NCBI RefSeq assembly: GCF_047663525.1
Contig: NC_092589.1
Location: 74,087,001-74,151,000, forward strand
Length of the DNA: 64,000 bases
Direction: 5' to 3'
Origin: Anas platyrhynchos
Taxonomy: Eukaryota > Chordata > Aves > Anseriformes > Anatidae
The notes under the pieces are model-generated. The model made no database searches. It saw only the letters and a list, made by a program, of their open reading frames with translations, and was not told where the DNA came from. A program made the translations under genes and the position numbers. Shown here in pieces: positions 23,176-36,388 of the stretch. The stretch's first letter is position 1. Each line of letters opens with the position of its first letter.

Positions 23176-25142
23176 TTTGTACAATTACACTTAGTTGCTT
23201 GCATCATTATTTTCGGCACCAACATAATAATAAAATAAAAATAAAAAAGCAAAAAAACAAAAAACCCACGGGTTTAGCAGGAGAACAGTAAAGGAAAAAT
23301 GTCTGCGTTAGTAAGACTTATTCTTAATAAAACAATTTTCTTGCTTTTGTCAACCCATGGAAGTTAATTTGTTAAAATTTCATCTCAATTTGCAGTAACT
23401 ATGAATATCCCTATCTCTGCTCAGGTGCTGGAAATGGCTTTTAGATGTACTTATGCTAAGATAAGCTATCTTTGCAGGAAAATAAATGAGGTTTAAATGT
23501 CTAGTGTTTCTTAAAGACTGGTGCTGCTAAAAGTCACGTTAGCGATGACTGGAAATATTTCTTACATAATTTTTTAATGAAAAGCAATCGCTTTTGATCT
23601 CATTTTATTGTAGTAACAGCCATTAAGCACGTGGCATGTTTTTCAGTTCTTGTAAATGCAGGTCCTCACATCTACAATTTTTAGGAAAAAAAAAAAAAAA
23701 AAGCAGTTCGGATTAAATTTTCCAATTTAAAAGGCAAATTTCTTTATTGTTGTATAAAATGCACTCACTTTGTAAACACATGACTGTTCTCCAAGGCAGT
23801 ATGGTAATTTGGGTTAACACATCTAGTAGCCAGGAACCAGAAATGCACATTAATGCAAATTCAGAAGGAAATGTTCCTGTCCACCTGAAGAGCAAGGTTC
23901 AGGAGTAGCTCTCCGGTAGTAATGAGGGTAAAGAAGGAAAAGAGACAAAGAGGATTCCTTCCACAGAGATTTCTACAACCTGACCACTGCTACTTCCATT
24001 TAAAAAGAGAAGTCTTTAATAACGGGGAAAAAAAATAGCAAATCAGCCAGCTGATTTCTAAAGAAACCCAGTTTTCTACACTGCTTAGTAAGTTATAATT
24101 ATTTTTTAAATATTGTCGCAAATATTTGAATTTAGATATCTCAGTGAAGCAGGAGACTATGCAACAGGGCTAACACGTTTCTCTAAGCAATGGGCAGGAT
24201 GTGGATCTGAGGGCTAAGTTCACAAGAACGTATGGTTCACACTTGTTTGGGAGATGTGGCCATCTCTGAGAGAACTTACTTGATGCGAACATCTTTGAGA
24301 GAAAGGTTTTCTCAGGCTGCACTGAGCTATTTTGTAATTAACGCAGAGTTTAGAAGAGCAGACCTTCGTGGGATAAATGTTTGATCCTTCGGGGTTGGTC
24401 ATGGCGTAGATAACACAATGACTGTGCATTCAGTCAGCGTTACTTCTTTTTAAATGCAGAGCTGTGAGATAGCATGCAGTGGCACACAGCTCTTGGCTGA
24501 ACTAACCTAAAGAGAACTCCGATTTCATTGCCAAGAGATTAAAAGAGGCTTATGTTTCCAAGAGTGAAATTGCTCAGACTTGTCAGTTTTTTAACAGCTA
24601 TGGATGCAGCCGATGTATAAGTAAACTGCTGCAGCACAGGAGGAGATTGTAGATTGCTCACTGGGTCAGCTACTCCATTCTTGAAGCTCTGTTACATTCC
24701 TGTCCTACTCCATCTTCCATTGCAGCTTTGATATGACTTTTATTTTAAGCTTTTATCTCAAATTCTCTTTCCTCTGGTGCTCAACTGTTACATATTTGCC
24801 ATCTTGCCAGTGTGCCCTGGTGGTACTTCAGGCTGGAAAGTTGTGTGGTTTTTTTTTTCCCTTATAATGAGTGTTCACTTCATCAAAACTTTTTTTTTTT
24901 TTTTTTTATCTGTCAGCTAATCTCCAAGCGTAAGGCTTACAGCCCACATGTGCTTTGAACTGGCTTATTTTTCAAATCCAGAGATGCCGCGTGGATCCTC
25001 TGTTTTGATACCCTTGGTTCAGCAGGCGATGCAATTACGATATTCCTTGCCTGTCTTTGTAAAGTCTTTACTAAATAGCAGTTTTGAAAAGCTTCCAATA
25101 GCAGTTACCATTGTGCCTAAGAACAAGGTGCAGTGTCGTTAT

Positions 25143-25160
25143 TAAATAAATAAATAAATA
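25143..25160. repeat. TAAA tetranucleotide run
   Basis: About four consecutive TAAA/AAAT units in intergenic DNA; simple sequence only. Confidence 0.85.
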
Positions 25161-27699
25161 GATGAAAATCTCGTGTCACAGCTTTGTTTCTGAGAAGAAA
25201 GCCCCTGCAATGTGATTACCTGGCACTCCAAACCAGTGTTTCCCAAGCAGTGCAGAGTGTTGCTGGCACGACCCTCCAGCGCTGCTTCAGGAAGGTTGAA
25301 ACCACGAGACGAAGCTCAGGTGCCCGGAGCTGCTCTCCTCTGCCCGGGTTCCAGCAGCGTGTGGGTGCTGCCCGCAGCGCGTTACCTGCTCGGTGTTGCT
25401 GCCCATGGGCCCGCGAAGGCTCTAAATGTGACTGCGTAATGCGCCCAGACACGTCCTTTCGGCCTGACAGGTAGTGAAAAGTACTGAGATATGTGGCATT
25501 GATCCAGTGGTACACACTGTTGGCATATTTGCCATTAAATATTTCATGTTTTTATAACTTTGAGCTGCAGACCTTGTGGGAGGGGGCTCCCCCTGCGCCT
25601 GCTGCACGCAGCAGGGGGGCTGGCAACGCAGGGAGCACCACGAGTCAGGCAGACAGACGCCTGGTTGCTGGTGGGGGCTCATCCCACTGCACAAGGGACT
25701 TGTTTTCCCATGAGGGGCTTGGTGTGAGATGTGTACGATGGCTTGCGGAGCGCTGGCTCTGCGCACAGGAGGGCTGCTTCTCTTCCTCTCTCCTCGCCGA
25801 CTCCACGGCTCTGGGGTCTGGCTGCAGGCTGGCTTGGTTTCAAGGTGTGTGGCAGAGAAAAGTGACAGACGGCATCCTGGTACCGTAGCGGTGCGTACAG
25901 ACTGCCAAAACTGGGGTTGGAAGTGCTTTCAACATCGCATGCCGCATCCCTGCCTACTCAGTGCTGCAGGCACTGCTTTCACATTGGTGGTGTGTTGATG
26001 GCTGAAGTCTCCTTGCAGTTTGGTGGGGTGAGAAATGTCCCATTGTTTGCACTCAGAGCAATGGTGATTTCCTCCCAGCAAGTTCTCCTGTTGAAGCACC
26101 GGAGCTGCTCGCCTCGGTGACCTGGAATTTTCCAGAGATTGCCGCAGTGTCACAGAGTGGCTTTTGAGCCAAAGGCACGAAGGGAGGAAAATGAACATTT
26201 GAGTGAACGAGCTGTGCAGCACGAGTTCAAATGGTGAAGAAAATGGGAGTTGTCTGGCTGGGAAGACAATCTAAGCTCGCTACCTGCATTGCCTGGAGAC
26301 AACTTGGCTCGCTCCCTTTTCAGTGAATGCTGTTATCGCAACAATATGCTCGTGTTTCTTTATGCTTAGCTGAGGCCCTTCAGGTCTCCTCCTGGGCTTG
26401 GGTCCCTAGTAGCTGCAATGCCTGGGGCCAGCACTATAGAGCAGAAATGAGGCAGAGTTCAAACTGGCACATATTTTCTCAAGGGCTCTGAAATTGAGTT
26501 TGGGATTCGGTCGGCATGCTCTGGCCTTATGGTTGCCTTTGCTTAATCCCACTAAGTAAAGGATTTGAGTAAAATCCAACTGGGATGCAGCACTACTTAG
26601 CAGCTGGGCCAGGTGTTAGAACATTATACCCTTTAAGTAAACCTTCGGTTAGCTTTACGATAAAGGCAGAGGGCAAATCGTACCGTAAGCTTCGTAGTGC
26701 TAACAGACTGGGAAAAGTTCCTGGGAAGTGCTCTTTATCTCTAAGGAGTAAAAGAATTGCTCGTCTTGGTACCAAAATGTATCCTTCATCCAAGCGATCC
26801 ATCAGAGTAGTTTTAAAGCTGGTAGTTCCCGCTTGTAAGGGCTCCTTCAAAACAGTTGTCTATTAATAACAATAATAAAAAGAGCAGCCAAAGTTAAGAT
26901 CAACAAACTATTGTCTGGTGGGATTATTCACGGAGAATGACACTGCGAATATGCCAAGAGCCTGAAATTCCAAATTTAGAAGAAGAACTGCATAAATGGG
27001 AGAATGAAGTTTGAGAGAGCTGTTTCTGATGGAAACACCTAAAACCTGAAACGTTTTTTAAAGAGCCACTCCTTGTATTGCTCAGTCTGAAGGAAACTGG
27101 AAATATCTAGTGCTGAACGGGGGCAGCAGATTTATCTGAGATTTTATTTTTTTTTCCTGGAAAGTTATTTCTCAGTTGCTTGACTTGCGTGTTTTATATG
27201 TGCCCTTACTAGAAGAATAAAAAAAAGTTGGTTTGTTAGAGTGAAATGCAGTGTCATGGGTAACAAAAGCTTTATCTGTGAAGTTTATAGCAAAGGCGTT
27301 TTGCCTACACGTTTGCTTGCCTTGTGAACCCACTGAGTGGTTTTTATGCTGGAATCCTTCACCCTTCATGGCAGGACCCACCCTCAGCTATTTATTGTTA
27401 GTAAAATAACAACTTTAGCCCGGGCTGTGGAGAAGGTGAGGCGATTACAAGGCAAGCTGCGTGATTTTACCAAAAAAACAAAAAAAAAATGAGGTATTTT
27501 AATGGTTGTGCGGGGAGCTCTGCCACGAGGAGCTGTCAGTGCCGACACACCACGCAAAGCGCGCAACAGGACTTCACAGAAACGCGTGGATTTCCATTTA
27601 TTTATTTATTTTGAACCGTGGATTTTTATTTTATTATTTATTTTTTTTTAAAACCGGGAGTGCGTGGAAAACGCACGGCGGGGCGGCGGTGGGGCGGTC

Positions 27700-28790
27700 C
27701 CGTCACGCCATGAGGCGGCAGCGCGGGCTAACGGCCGCCCAACGGCCGCCCAACGGCCGCGCGGGGGCCACGTGCTCGCGCGTGGGCGAGCCCCCCCCTC
27801 CCTCCACACCCCCCCCACGGCGGCGGGGGCGCGCACGCGGGGTCTCCCTGCGCGTCCCCGCCTGAGGAGAGCTGTGGAAGGGGGGGGGGGGTTCTGAGGA
27901 AGGTGTGCGTGTGCCCGGGAGGGGGGGGGGGGGGTGATATCGGCGCGCCCCTCCCCCTCGGCCCCTGCCCCGGGGCGGCGGGTGGCGCTGGCCGCGGCGG
28001 CTCGGGGCCCGGTGTCCTTGTGCGGAAATGACACACGGTCCCGTCACGTCACGCGAGAGCGCAGCGCGCGGACCCTCGCACACAAAGGGGGAGCCGGGCG
28101 GGGGGCTGGGGGGCCCGCGGGTGAGCGTGGGGGTGAGGGGGTGAGGTGAGGGGGGGGGTGTGGGGGTGTGTGTGGGGGTGTGTGTGAGGGGGTGGGGGGG
28201 TGCCGGGTCGGGGAGCGAGGCGGGCGCTCCAGCAGCGGGACCTGCTCCAGCCGCCCCCACGCCACGCCGCGCCGCGCTGAGGTAAGTCCCGCACGGCCCC
28301 GGGTGGAGGAGGCGGAGGGGGGGCGGGAGGCAGCGGGAGCGCGCACAGCCCCCCCCCCTCACACACCACCGCACGGCCGCGCGCACCCCCTCCCCTTTAA
28401 CCCCCCCCCCACCCTCCCGGTGCGGGCCCTTTGTTCGCCGCCCGCACCGTTGCCATAGCGCCGCGAGGCCGCGGGGCGCCTCCATCTGCGGGCGTGAGGC
28501 GGGGGGGGAGATACAAAGAGACAGCGCGGGGCGCTCCGCCTCACCGCACCCCCCCCCCCCCACCGCACCGGCCGCATGGACGCGCCCGCCCCGCGCGGGG
28601 CGCCCGGACCGGAAGCGCCGCCACCCGCCGAGCGCGGCTCCGACCGCGGAAGCGGCCCCGGCCCCGGCCCCGGCCGCCGCGTGCGGGGCGGCCCCGGCCG
28701 CAGCCCCCGCCTCAGGGCGGGGCCGCGCCTCACCGCGCCTCGCGCGCGACCACGTGGCAGCCGCGGCCGGCCGTTAAACGGCCCCCGGCA
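27700..28790. promoter_or_regulatory. BEND3: BEND3 CpG-island promoter
   Basis: About 1.1 kb of very CpG-dense, TATA-less sequence upstream of and around the inferred first BEND3 exon. Visible motifs are CACGTG E-boxes near 27770 and 28751, a CRE/ATF-like CGTCACGTCACG near 28040, an ETS-type CCGGAAG near 28609, and many G and C runs (for example 27880-27891, 27921-27934 and 28150-28200). Such islands usually start transcription broadly and often in both directions; start sites cannot be placed from sequence. Confidence 0.8.
28100..28281 (+). other. BEND3: Probable BEND3 non-coding first exon
   Basis: A consensus donor CTGAG|GTAAGT starts at 28282 inside the CpG island and is the best donor there. 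The next BEND3 exon (36389-36433) has an acceptor and an in-frame stop just before its ATG, so a 5' UTR exon must lie upstream. The exon's 5' end is not defined; 28100 is a placeholder. Confidence 0.55.
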
Positions 28791-29106
28791 AACGGCCCCC
28801 CCTCAGGGGCACCCCCTCACAAAGCAGCGCCCCTCCGTTAAGCACCCCCTCATCAAATAGCCCCTCATCAAATATCCCCTCATTAAATATCCCCTCATTA
28901 AACGCACCCCCTCTCAAATACCCCGTCATTAAGCACCCCCTCACTAAATGCCCCCTCACAAATCACCCCTCATAAATCGCCCCCTCACAAAACAACCCCC
29001 TTATAAATCAATCACCCCCTCACAAAACAACGCTCTCCTGTTAAGCACCCCCCTCATTAATCATACCCTCATTAACCCCCCTCCTCCTTTAAACACCCCC
29101 CAGCAT
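28790..29106. repeat. Degenerate minisatellite, CCCCTCATTAAAT-like unit
   Basis: About eighteen imperfect copies of a roughly 14-18 bp unit that alternates a C-rich core (CCCCCTC) with an AT-rich core (ATTAAA, ATCAAA, ACAAA, ATAAA). It starts where the BEND3 CpG island ends. Copies differ in length and in the AT core, so the array looks old. Confidence 0.9.
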
Positions 29107-29134
29107 CAGACAGCCACACAGTGTGATTATTTTA

Positions 29135-29164
29135 TATCTATCTATTTATTTATTTATTTATTTT
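29135..29164. repeat. TTTA/TCTA tetranucleotide run
   Basis: TCTA units run into about five TTTA units just after the minisatellite, in BEND3 intron 1. Confidence 0.9.
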
Positions 29165-30969
29165 ACCAGGTGTTTTTGTGGCTTGAGTCAAGCCAGTGCA
29201 TAAAAACGGCTTACTAACTTTATTCACATCTTAAGAGGGGGGTTGAAGCATTTCGGGGTTGGATAGAGCGGTATGCTGAAGTAAAACATGAGGATAAGTG
29301 GAGGGGGGCTGAAGCGCTGAGGAAAACGGGCTACTTCGCGCAGATCTAAAAGAGAATCTTTAACCAAACCGTGTGTTAATGCTGGAAATAACCTGGGTTA
29401 GCGCTACCCTGACCACTGAGGTTGGCATTACAAAAAGTATAGGGGAGACGAGGGGAACATACCATCTGCAGGCATTGCATAGGAAAACTGTGCGCTGCTT
29501 CTGTTATTATCATCTTAAACTGCGTCTGAACACTCAGTTTAAAATGAAACACAAAAAATGCCCCAACGTGAGAGCATGCCCTGTACCAGCACAACGTTGC
29601 CCTGTTGGCAAAGTGCTGTTGTTGCAGATTGGCTTCAGTGGAGACCCGAGGCTTCCCGTCCTCCTCCACTGGGCAGCAAAGGAGGTTCTCAAACTATGTT
29701 AAGTATAGGGATTTTATTGTGTGTAAGGGTAAAGCTTCCAGCAGCAGCTGCTGCTTCTTGTACAGACCTTTTCTAATGGTTTTAAAACTTGTTGTGGGTG
29801 CATTTTTAGTTGGAATATGATTGTAATGCTGGAATATTGTTTTCTAAGGTACTTAGTGTTTCCCCTGTAAGCATAGGATATCAAGAACAAATTTTATTGA
29901 AAATATTCATATTGGGGTCACTATCAGCACCCTTACTATCGCAAAATTGACAGAACAGAAACCATCTGCTCTAAGTATTCTTTATATTCTCTGTGTGCAT
30001 TTTGCCCTTTGATCAGGTAACTGGAGCAACATTTTTATTTCATGGTTTCTTTAAGATGAGTGGACTACTTGAAATCAAATGGTATATGTTTTTTAGTTGA
30101 CTCAGTTTCAGGTGTCAGAGTTGCATCTTCAACCTGCTACCTGTTCAAGTGACTTCCCATGCTTTTTCAAAATTCCTTTTCAGAAAAAAGTCATAATTTA
30201 CAAGGAGACCTGACTGCATGCATACAAAGCACAGTCAGACGTTCAGAGTGAACAATACAGATTTCTTTCTCTTTTTATTTTTTTTTCTAATCTGTTTGTT
30301 GCAGTAGCTTTAGGTGTAACCTGACATCAGTAAGTGAACATCAGTAAGTGTTTTCAGGTAGTAGTGTGCTGACAGGGACCTTTTCTAGTTACTTATTCTG
30401 AACTTCGTCAGGAAAATGAGGGTGCTGGTGAGGTTTTCAGCAACAGGAGGATATTCAGAAAGGAAATAAAAACATTAATGAAAATACCAGGAAGCCCAGA
30501 AGAAAAAATAAAAAGAAAAGTTTTGTTGTGTTTGAGAAGGCCTCGTCAATATTCTGCAAGATTTCCAGTCAAGTCACTGACCCTCTGAGCAGGAAGCAGA
30601 CATTGCCTCTAATAAGTACATTTGAGGGCTCAATTTTTGGAGTGGTATTCATGTGTGATTCTGTTAAATTGAATTTGGGTGGCATTGTTTTTTTAGAAAT
30701 TGAAGGAATCAAACGTACCCAAAGAAGAATCATAATGCTGACATTACCGAACCCAGAGCTGCGGGTAGGAAGTAGGAGCTCTGACTGACTGGGCTGCCAG
30801 GCCAGACCCAGAGTTTTTGGTTGTTCAGGTTTGGTCCCACGATGCAGCAGAAGGGAGAAAGGCAGTTTGGATGGCTGGGACTGGAAGGGCTGGAGGTGCT
30901 TGGTCTTGTTATTTCAGAGAGGTGGGCTGGGGTCGTTCTTCTGAGACATTGTGAGGGACAGTCCTTCAG

Positions 30970-31210
30970 CCTCTTTGTAGCCACCCTTTACTAGAAAGCT
31001 GTGATGAGTCCCCCTCGAGCCTCCTGCAGATAAAACTAAAACTTCAGTCTTTCCTCGTGGGGCAGGTGTTCAGCCCTTTGATCAGCTTTGTGGCCTGCCT
31101 TTGGCTGCTCTCCAGTCTGTCTGCGTCTTTGTTTTGGGGTTGTGAGGTTTTGAACTGTTTTCCCCAACACGTGCTTCACGTGAAGTGCGGGCAGAAACCC
31201 AGAGGCAGGG
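30970..31210 (-). mobile_element. CR1 LINE fragment (antisense to BEND3)
   Basis: The + strand follows the familiar inverted CR1 text in order: GAGTCCCCCTCGAGCCTCC, CAGTCTTTCCTCGTGGGGC, AGGTGTTCAGCCCTTTGATC, AGCTTTGTGGCCTGCCTTTG, GCTGCTCTCCAGTCTGTCTG. No intact reading frame remains. It is truncated, and the boundaries are approximate. Confidence 0.82.
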
Positions 31211-32312
31211 AGCGGGACCTCAGGCTCTTTGCTGTCTCATGAGTAATCGCCGTCCCTTGCAAAAGATGAGCATGCACACAGCAGTGCTGGGTGGCTTTAG
31301 GTAAACCACAACGTAATTACGGAGTGCTGTTATCTGGTGATAAAGCTGTGTTACAGGGAGCCATGTGCAAGAGAAGGAGCTACTTTTATTTTCTTTCTTT
31401 TCTGTCAAATAACAAAGCAAATTACCAGCATTTCAGTGTACTGATCTTGTAAATGTAGCCAGTGTTATCTCCTTAGACTATCAGCCTTTTTGGCATTCGC
31501 ATCCTTTATTTAACTTTACCAGGCTACCTGCCTGTTCAGAGGCGTGCTCTGCCTTTCACTGCATGCCGAAAGCAAAGAAATTGAGCAGTGTATCCCACAT
31601 GGGCTTTAAACACATTCCTAATGTTACCAGCAAACACAGATGTGTCAGATCTTTTGGCCAAAGTGTAGACAACAATTCACATCTTCAGATGCAAACAAAA
31701 CTCAAGTAGAACACTTCTCACGAACGCCTGTGAGTTTTGTGTGTGAAGCAATGTACCACCATGAGGCAATAAAAGGAATAAACGGCCCACAATACACAAT
31801 GTCTAAAAAAAACTGTTATGTTGTTAATTGTTGTCAGTAATGACATATAATGAAGAAAGAGAGACGTTCCTTCCAACCCACACGGGATACTGAAATAGTC
31901 AGTGGGATCCAGAAGCAGCATCTACACATTTACCATGCACTAATGAACCAAACAATGTTTTGCAAGCATTTAAAATTAGAAATAGAAAACTTCTATAAAA
32001 CCGGTAACAGAAATTCGTATTACATTAGAGTACATATTAGCTAAGATAATTAACAGTCATTTTAATTTTGTTATGAAATCAAAATTGCATATTGCATCTG
32101 TGCCCTTTTATCCTTTCCTACGTGTTTTTTACACTACATTTTTTTTCCCAGTTGTCAGAAATGACTACATTGGATGTGGGTGTTTGTAAAGTAAAGAGTT
32201 ACAAACAGGAGAAGAACAATATTTTTCCTGTACTTGTTTCATTCTGGTTTTGTTTTTTAAGTCAAACATTAAAAGTGATCAATCAGGCTTTCTCCAGGAA
32301 TGACTGCAAGGG

Positions 32313-32388
32313 CAGAGAACTGCCTTGATCTTGTATTATCAGCGAGATCTCAGAGAGCTGCCTTGATCTTGTACTATCAGCGAGATCT
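32313..32388. repeat. 38 bp tandem duplication
   Basis: Two head-to-tail copies, 32313-32350 and 32351-32388, differ at two positions (A/G and T/C). Each contains CTGCCTTGATCTTGTA and ends TATCAGCGAGATCT. The high identity points to a fairly recent event. It lies in BEND3 intron 1. Confidence 0.95.
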
Positions 32389-35300
32389 TTTCCCTTTGCA
32401 TTTTGTTCACAAGACAAGTAGGAAAAACATATTCCATGGCCAACTAATTAGTAATTGTTAAGTATAAATAGGAGGAGGAGAATGTCCGTCATGGGATTAT
32501 AGGCTTAGGATTCAATTTGCTTTTATATCAATTATCAATTTCTAAGTGAACTAAGTTACTATCAGTAACTAAGTAAGCTTTTATGCTACTTTTTAAGTAG
32601 TGTTATACATTGTGCATTGTAGCATGCTTGGTGACATGAGTCTGAAATACATTTGGAGCCTGAGTTGCAGTTTGCTCCCTTATTCATAAATCTTTCCTAC
32701 CTAAGTGTTTCAATTCCTTAAGGCTTCTATGCATATTTCAGGAGGCACATTTTTGACACACAGATCACATTTTTTGCTCTACTTGCAACAGCAGCAGCAA
32801 GGCAGTAGTTAGCACTAAATGCATGGGGGAGCCTAAACATTCCCAAACCTCTTTTTTATAAAGTATTATTCCAAGCTCTGGAACTGGCAGCATGGAGCTA
32901 TGTGTTGTATGACCGCCCTCTGCGAGAGTCCTGAAGTACCAAGCGCATTCTGGAAGTGGCTGCTGGGTCTCAGGCAGTAGGCTAGGCGCAGAGTAGCTCC
33001 TCGGGCAGCAGTCTCGGCAGAAACTTGGTATCTAGAAGCTGTAAACACCTTCAGGTTCAGCTGGTGGATCAGTGGGATTTCTGGATCTTGCTGCAAGTCT
33101 CAAGATAACAAATCAAATGCCTGGACTGGTGGCTAGAGTTAGACTAATGCGTGTTTAACTTACCTGAAGTAGCTTGAACACGGAACAGGAGAGCACAGTG
33201 CTATCTATCAGATCAGTCCCCTCCAAATAAGCTCGTTGCATGTTAGGTTTAAAAGAATGGTATTGTTTATATAGTATTCACTTCTGTTAGGCCCCTGTTT
33301 CACAAGAATCGAGCCTGTGCTGCTGCTCCAGCGCTGTCCCAGCATGACCATGCTGCTCGGAGCCAGCCCTGACTGCTCGCCTGCCCCGTTTCTTCTTTGA
33401 ATTAGGAGACAAGTGACCTGGCAGAAAAAGAAGTGAATTATTTGCTGTCAGTTTATCGAGCTGAAACTGCTCGGTGGAGGTAGGGTGAGCAGCCATGCCT
33501 GGCACAGGGAGCAGATGAGACCACGTGGCAGGAAACTACGGGGGCAGCTGACTCCTGACTCTCAACACAAGTTGCTGCATGTGTGCTTCATTTTCTCTTA
33601 ACACCTAAGTTCTTACAAATACCCCAGAAGACAGGAAAACAGATAGGAGAGAGGTTACTAGGGATCCCAAAAAGGAAGAGGTTGGAGCTCGTGCTTTGTT
33701 TGACACCCAAGAGCTGAAATATGAAGTCCAGAATTACCAGGATTCATCCAATCTGACGCTTTTTTTACTATCTGCTTTTAATTTCATTCTGGCAGTTTTC
33801 AAATTAAAAAAAAAAAATAGCTTCAAGCGATAGCACCACGTTTCAAGTACATGGAACAAAACGTTCTGACTTCATATTATTTGACCTGAGTTGGGGATAG
33901 CCCGGCCTGCCCGGTGTTGTGTCCTTTAGAAAGTTAACAGTTAACCAGGGTACGCGCTTCGCTTCAGTTTTCACTTTTTTTTGCAGTTTTAAACAGTGAT
34001 TGTCCAGAGCCTCATTTATCTTCTCACTCCAATTTGCTTCTGTTTTCTTAGAAGTGTTCTCCTAAAGCATCCTTCCTTTTTGGATAGCAGCAGTAGTAAT
34101 AGTTACAAGAAAAAGGTAATTCCATCTATCCTCTCCTAAATATTTGGTGTTGTTCCCCCCACCCCCACTTTTATGTTCTGTTCCTCTGGCTCTATGTTTA
34201 CCAGTACACCAGTGATCTGCTTTGATAGACCTGTCCAGGATTTGCCTGGGAAACCTGAGCGTTTTGATTTCTCTTGCAGAGCACTCGGCAGTAGCAGCAG
34301 CTGCTTTGCTTGCTTTCACCTTAGGCCCTCATAAAAAGATTGCGTGTCACAGTTCTGGAGTGCTTCCACATTTCGGGTCTGTACCACAGCGCTGGGAGCT
34401 AAGCCTGATGCAGTGGCAGGAAGGTCTGGAAATTGGATGTCAGTGTATCTCGGAGATCAGGGCAAAATATTAGTACTGTTAGTGTAATGTGCTTTTCTTG
34501 AAGTCCAACATAGCTTTTTGATGGTGCTGTACAAAATACAATGGATTTTTCATACAGGACTACAGTGGCTGCATCCAAATTCATAAATACTATTGAGCTA
34601 GTAAGACTGGGTAGTAGTCCTCACCCAGTTACCAGGTGGTTTAGCAGTTGGTGTGGGCCATTTCTGTGTCACGCTGTTACGCCTCTACAGAGCTTGTAGA
34701 AATTTAAGCAAGGTGATTTTGGTACTGTTAAGCTGGCGTAATTCAGGTGTGGCTCAGTCCATGAATGCAAGTCCCAAAAGAGGGGATTATGGTGGGGAGG
34801 AGGAGGTATCTGAGGGGTTTGCAGTAGCTCCATGTACAGCTGAGGGATACTTTTTCTGGTAATGAGATAAAGACAATCTCAGGTTATCCCCTTAAGGATG
34901 CCATTTACAAGGGTGTATGTATGTAAGGGCCATGTTGAAGATGAGTGTGTCAGAGGATATTGGGGCTTCTGGAGTGGCCCAGGATGAGCAGACTGTAACT
35001 CCATCTTTTGTTTGGATGTGTGCTACCTGTTGTGGTGCAGGCATACAAAACCTTACCCTGAATGTGACCTCATGCTTATCATTAACAGCCATCAGTGGGT
35101 GACAAAGTAAAAATAAATTCACAGCTACTCAATATTCAAATGTTTGCATTTTTTAACAATATTGTGAGGTTATTTTAAAAAAAAAAGTATTTGACACTAT
35201 TTGAAAATAAGGTAAAGATTTTTTTTCCTAAAACACACCCTCTTCCCCCTCCTCTCTCCAATCGCTGTTTTAGATTTCATTGTAATTCCCACTCATAGGC

Positions 35301-36388
35301 TGTATGTACACTTTTGATGGGTTGTTTGCTTTTATTCACTGGCTTCAAGTAGAAACAAGCCTCTCTTCCTAGTAACACTGACAAATTTCAGGCCTTGGTT
35401 AAAGGACAGACACAACCAGTTGAAATAAAACTGTACGAAGAAGGAATCTGACTGTGGAAATTGTAAAGTAATAATAATCCGGCCAAGTAAACATAAGGCT
35501 GGGCGCAGAAGAGCGTGAGTGGTGTGTGACAGTTTTCCAGTCACCAGTGTCCCAGTTGGGAGTGTCGGGTTGCAGCGGTGTGCGTACCTCCCGAGGGCCA
35601 GGGAGCTCTCATGAGGTTGTTTGCTTTGCAGATCTCCAGAAGACTTAGAATATCGTTTGGGAACATGTCCACAGACTGATGTTTATCCCGAGTAATTATC
35701 CAAATTAGTTTTCAGGGAAACAGAAATACAACTGAGTCTTGCATAGGAGAAGTAATGCTAAAATCGGGCTAGGATAATACAGATGATTCGCTTTTCCTTA
35801 CAAAAAAAAGACATTCTTATGTTATTTAGAGGCTGTTGGCTTGCAGTAAGAAAAATGGTAGTTACTGCACATCTACAGATTGCTCAGTTCCAATTAATGC
35901 AATCTGTATCAAAAGATCAAAGATCGTAAAGTGAAAATTTATTCCGGCATATGCGTATTCCACTTTGAGTTTTACTTTTGCGATGACTTTGGGTCACCCA
36001 CAATGGCTGTATGGAAACATGTGACTGTAAGAAAAAGTGGTAGCTTAGTACAGGATGGAGGATTAAAAAACAGATAACTTTTCATTTGTATACTGCCAAG
36101 ATACTTCATAAAGACAGTTAAAACAACTTTCTCAATACCGGAAAATCACACATTGTTTTAAATAACTTCCTGGCTGTCGCATGTTGTCTGCAGCAGAGTG
36201 CACACGTTGACAGGCCTATGGCTGGCCATGAAATGTATTGAACATCGCTCGTTACTGCAAAAGTCCATGTCCATGGGCTGGTAACACCCAGTGGCTGTGG
36301 AATAAAAGTAATTACCAAAATAGCTGTAGGTATGTCCCGATTCCAAAGATGCTGATATCTCGTTTTGTATTTTTCTTTTGTTTTTTAG

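Larger units (their letters stand above)
20981..27680. other. Intergenic region between PDSS2 and BEND3
   Basis: No gene is supported. It holds a CR1 tail (21945-22090), a candidate conserved regulatory block (about 22,230-23,330), A/T homopolymers (near 22090, 23685, 24890) and a TAAA run near 25143-25160. GC-richer stretches near 25,250-26,000 give open frames on both strands, but none resembles a known protein. Confidence 0.7.
28282..36388 (+). other. BEND3 intron 1
   Basis: An 8.1 kb intron. It holds a degenerate minisatellite (28790-29106), a TTTA run, a CR1 fragment (30970-31210) and a 38 bp tandem duplication (32313-32388). No other coding exon is recognised. Confidence 0.65.

Noticed and set aside
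27703..28563. 286-codon - strand frame in the BEND3 CpG island
   Set aside because: Pro/Arg/Gly/His-rich output of G and C runs; no domain, and it overlaps several equally open frames on both strands.
28431..28860. + strand Pro/Arg-rich frames, including ATG at 28576
   Set aside because: Low-complexity composition from the CpG island. It lies after the inferred first-exon donor and is not linked to BEND3 coding sequence.
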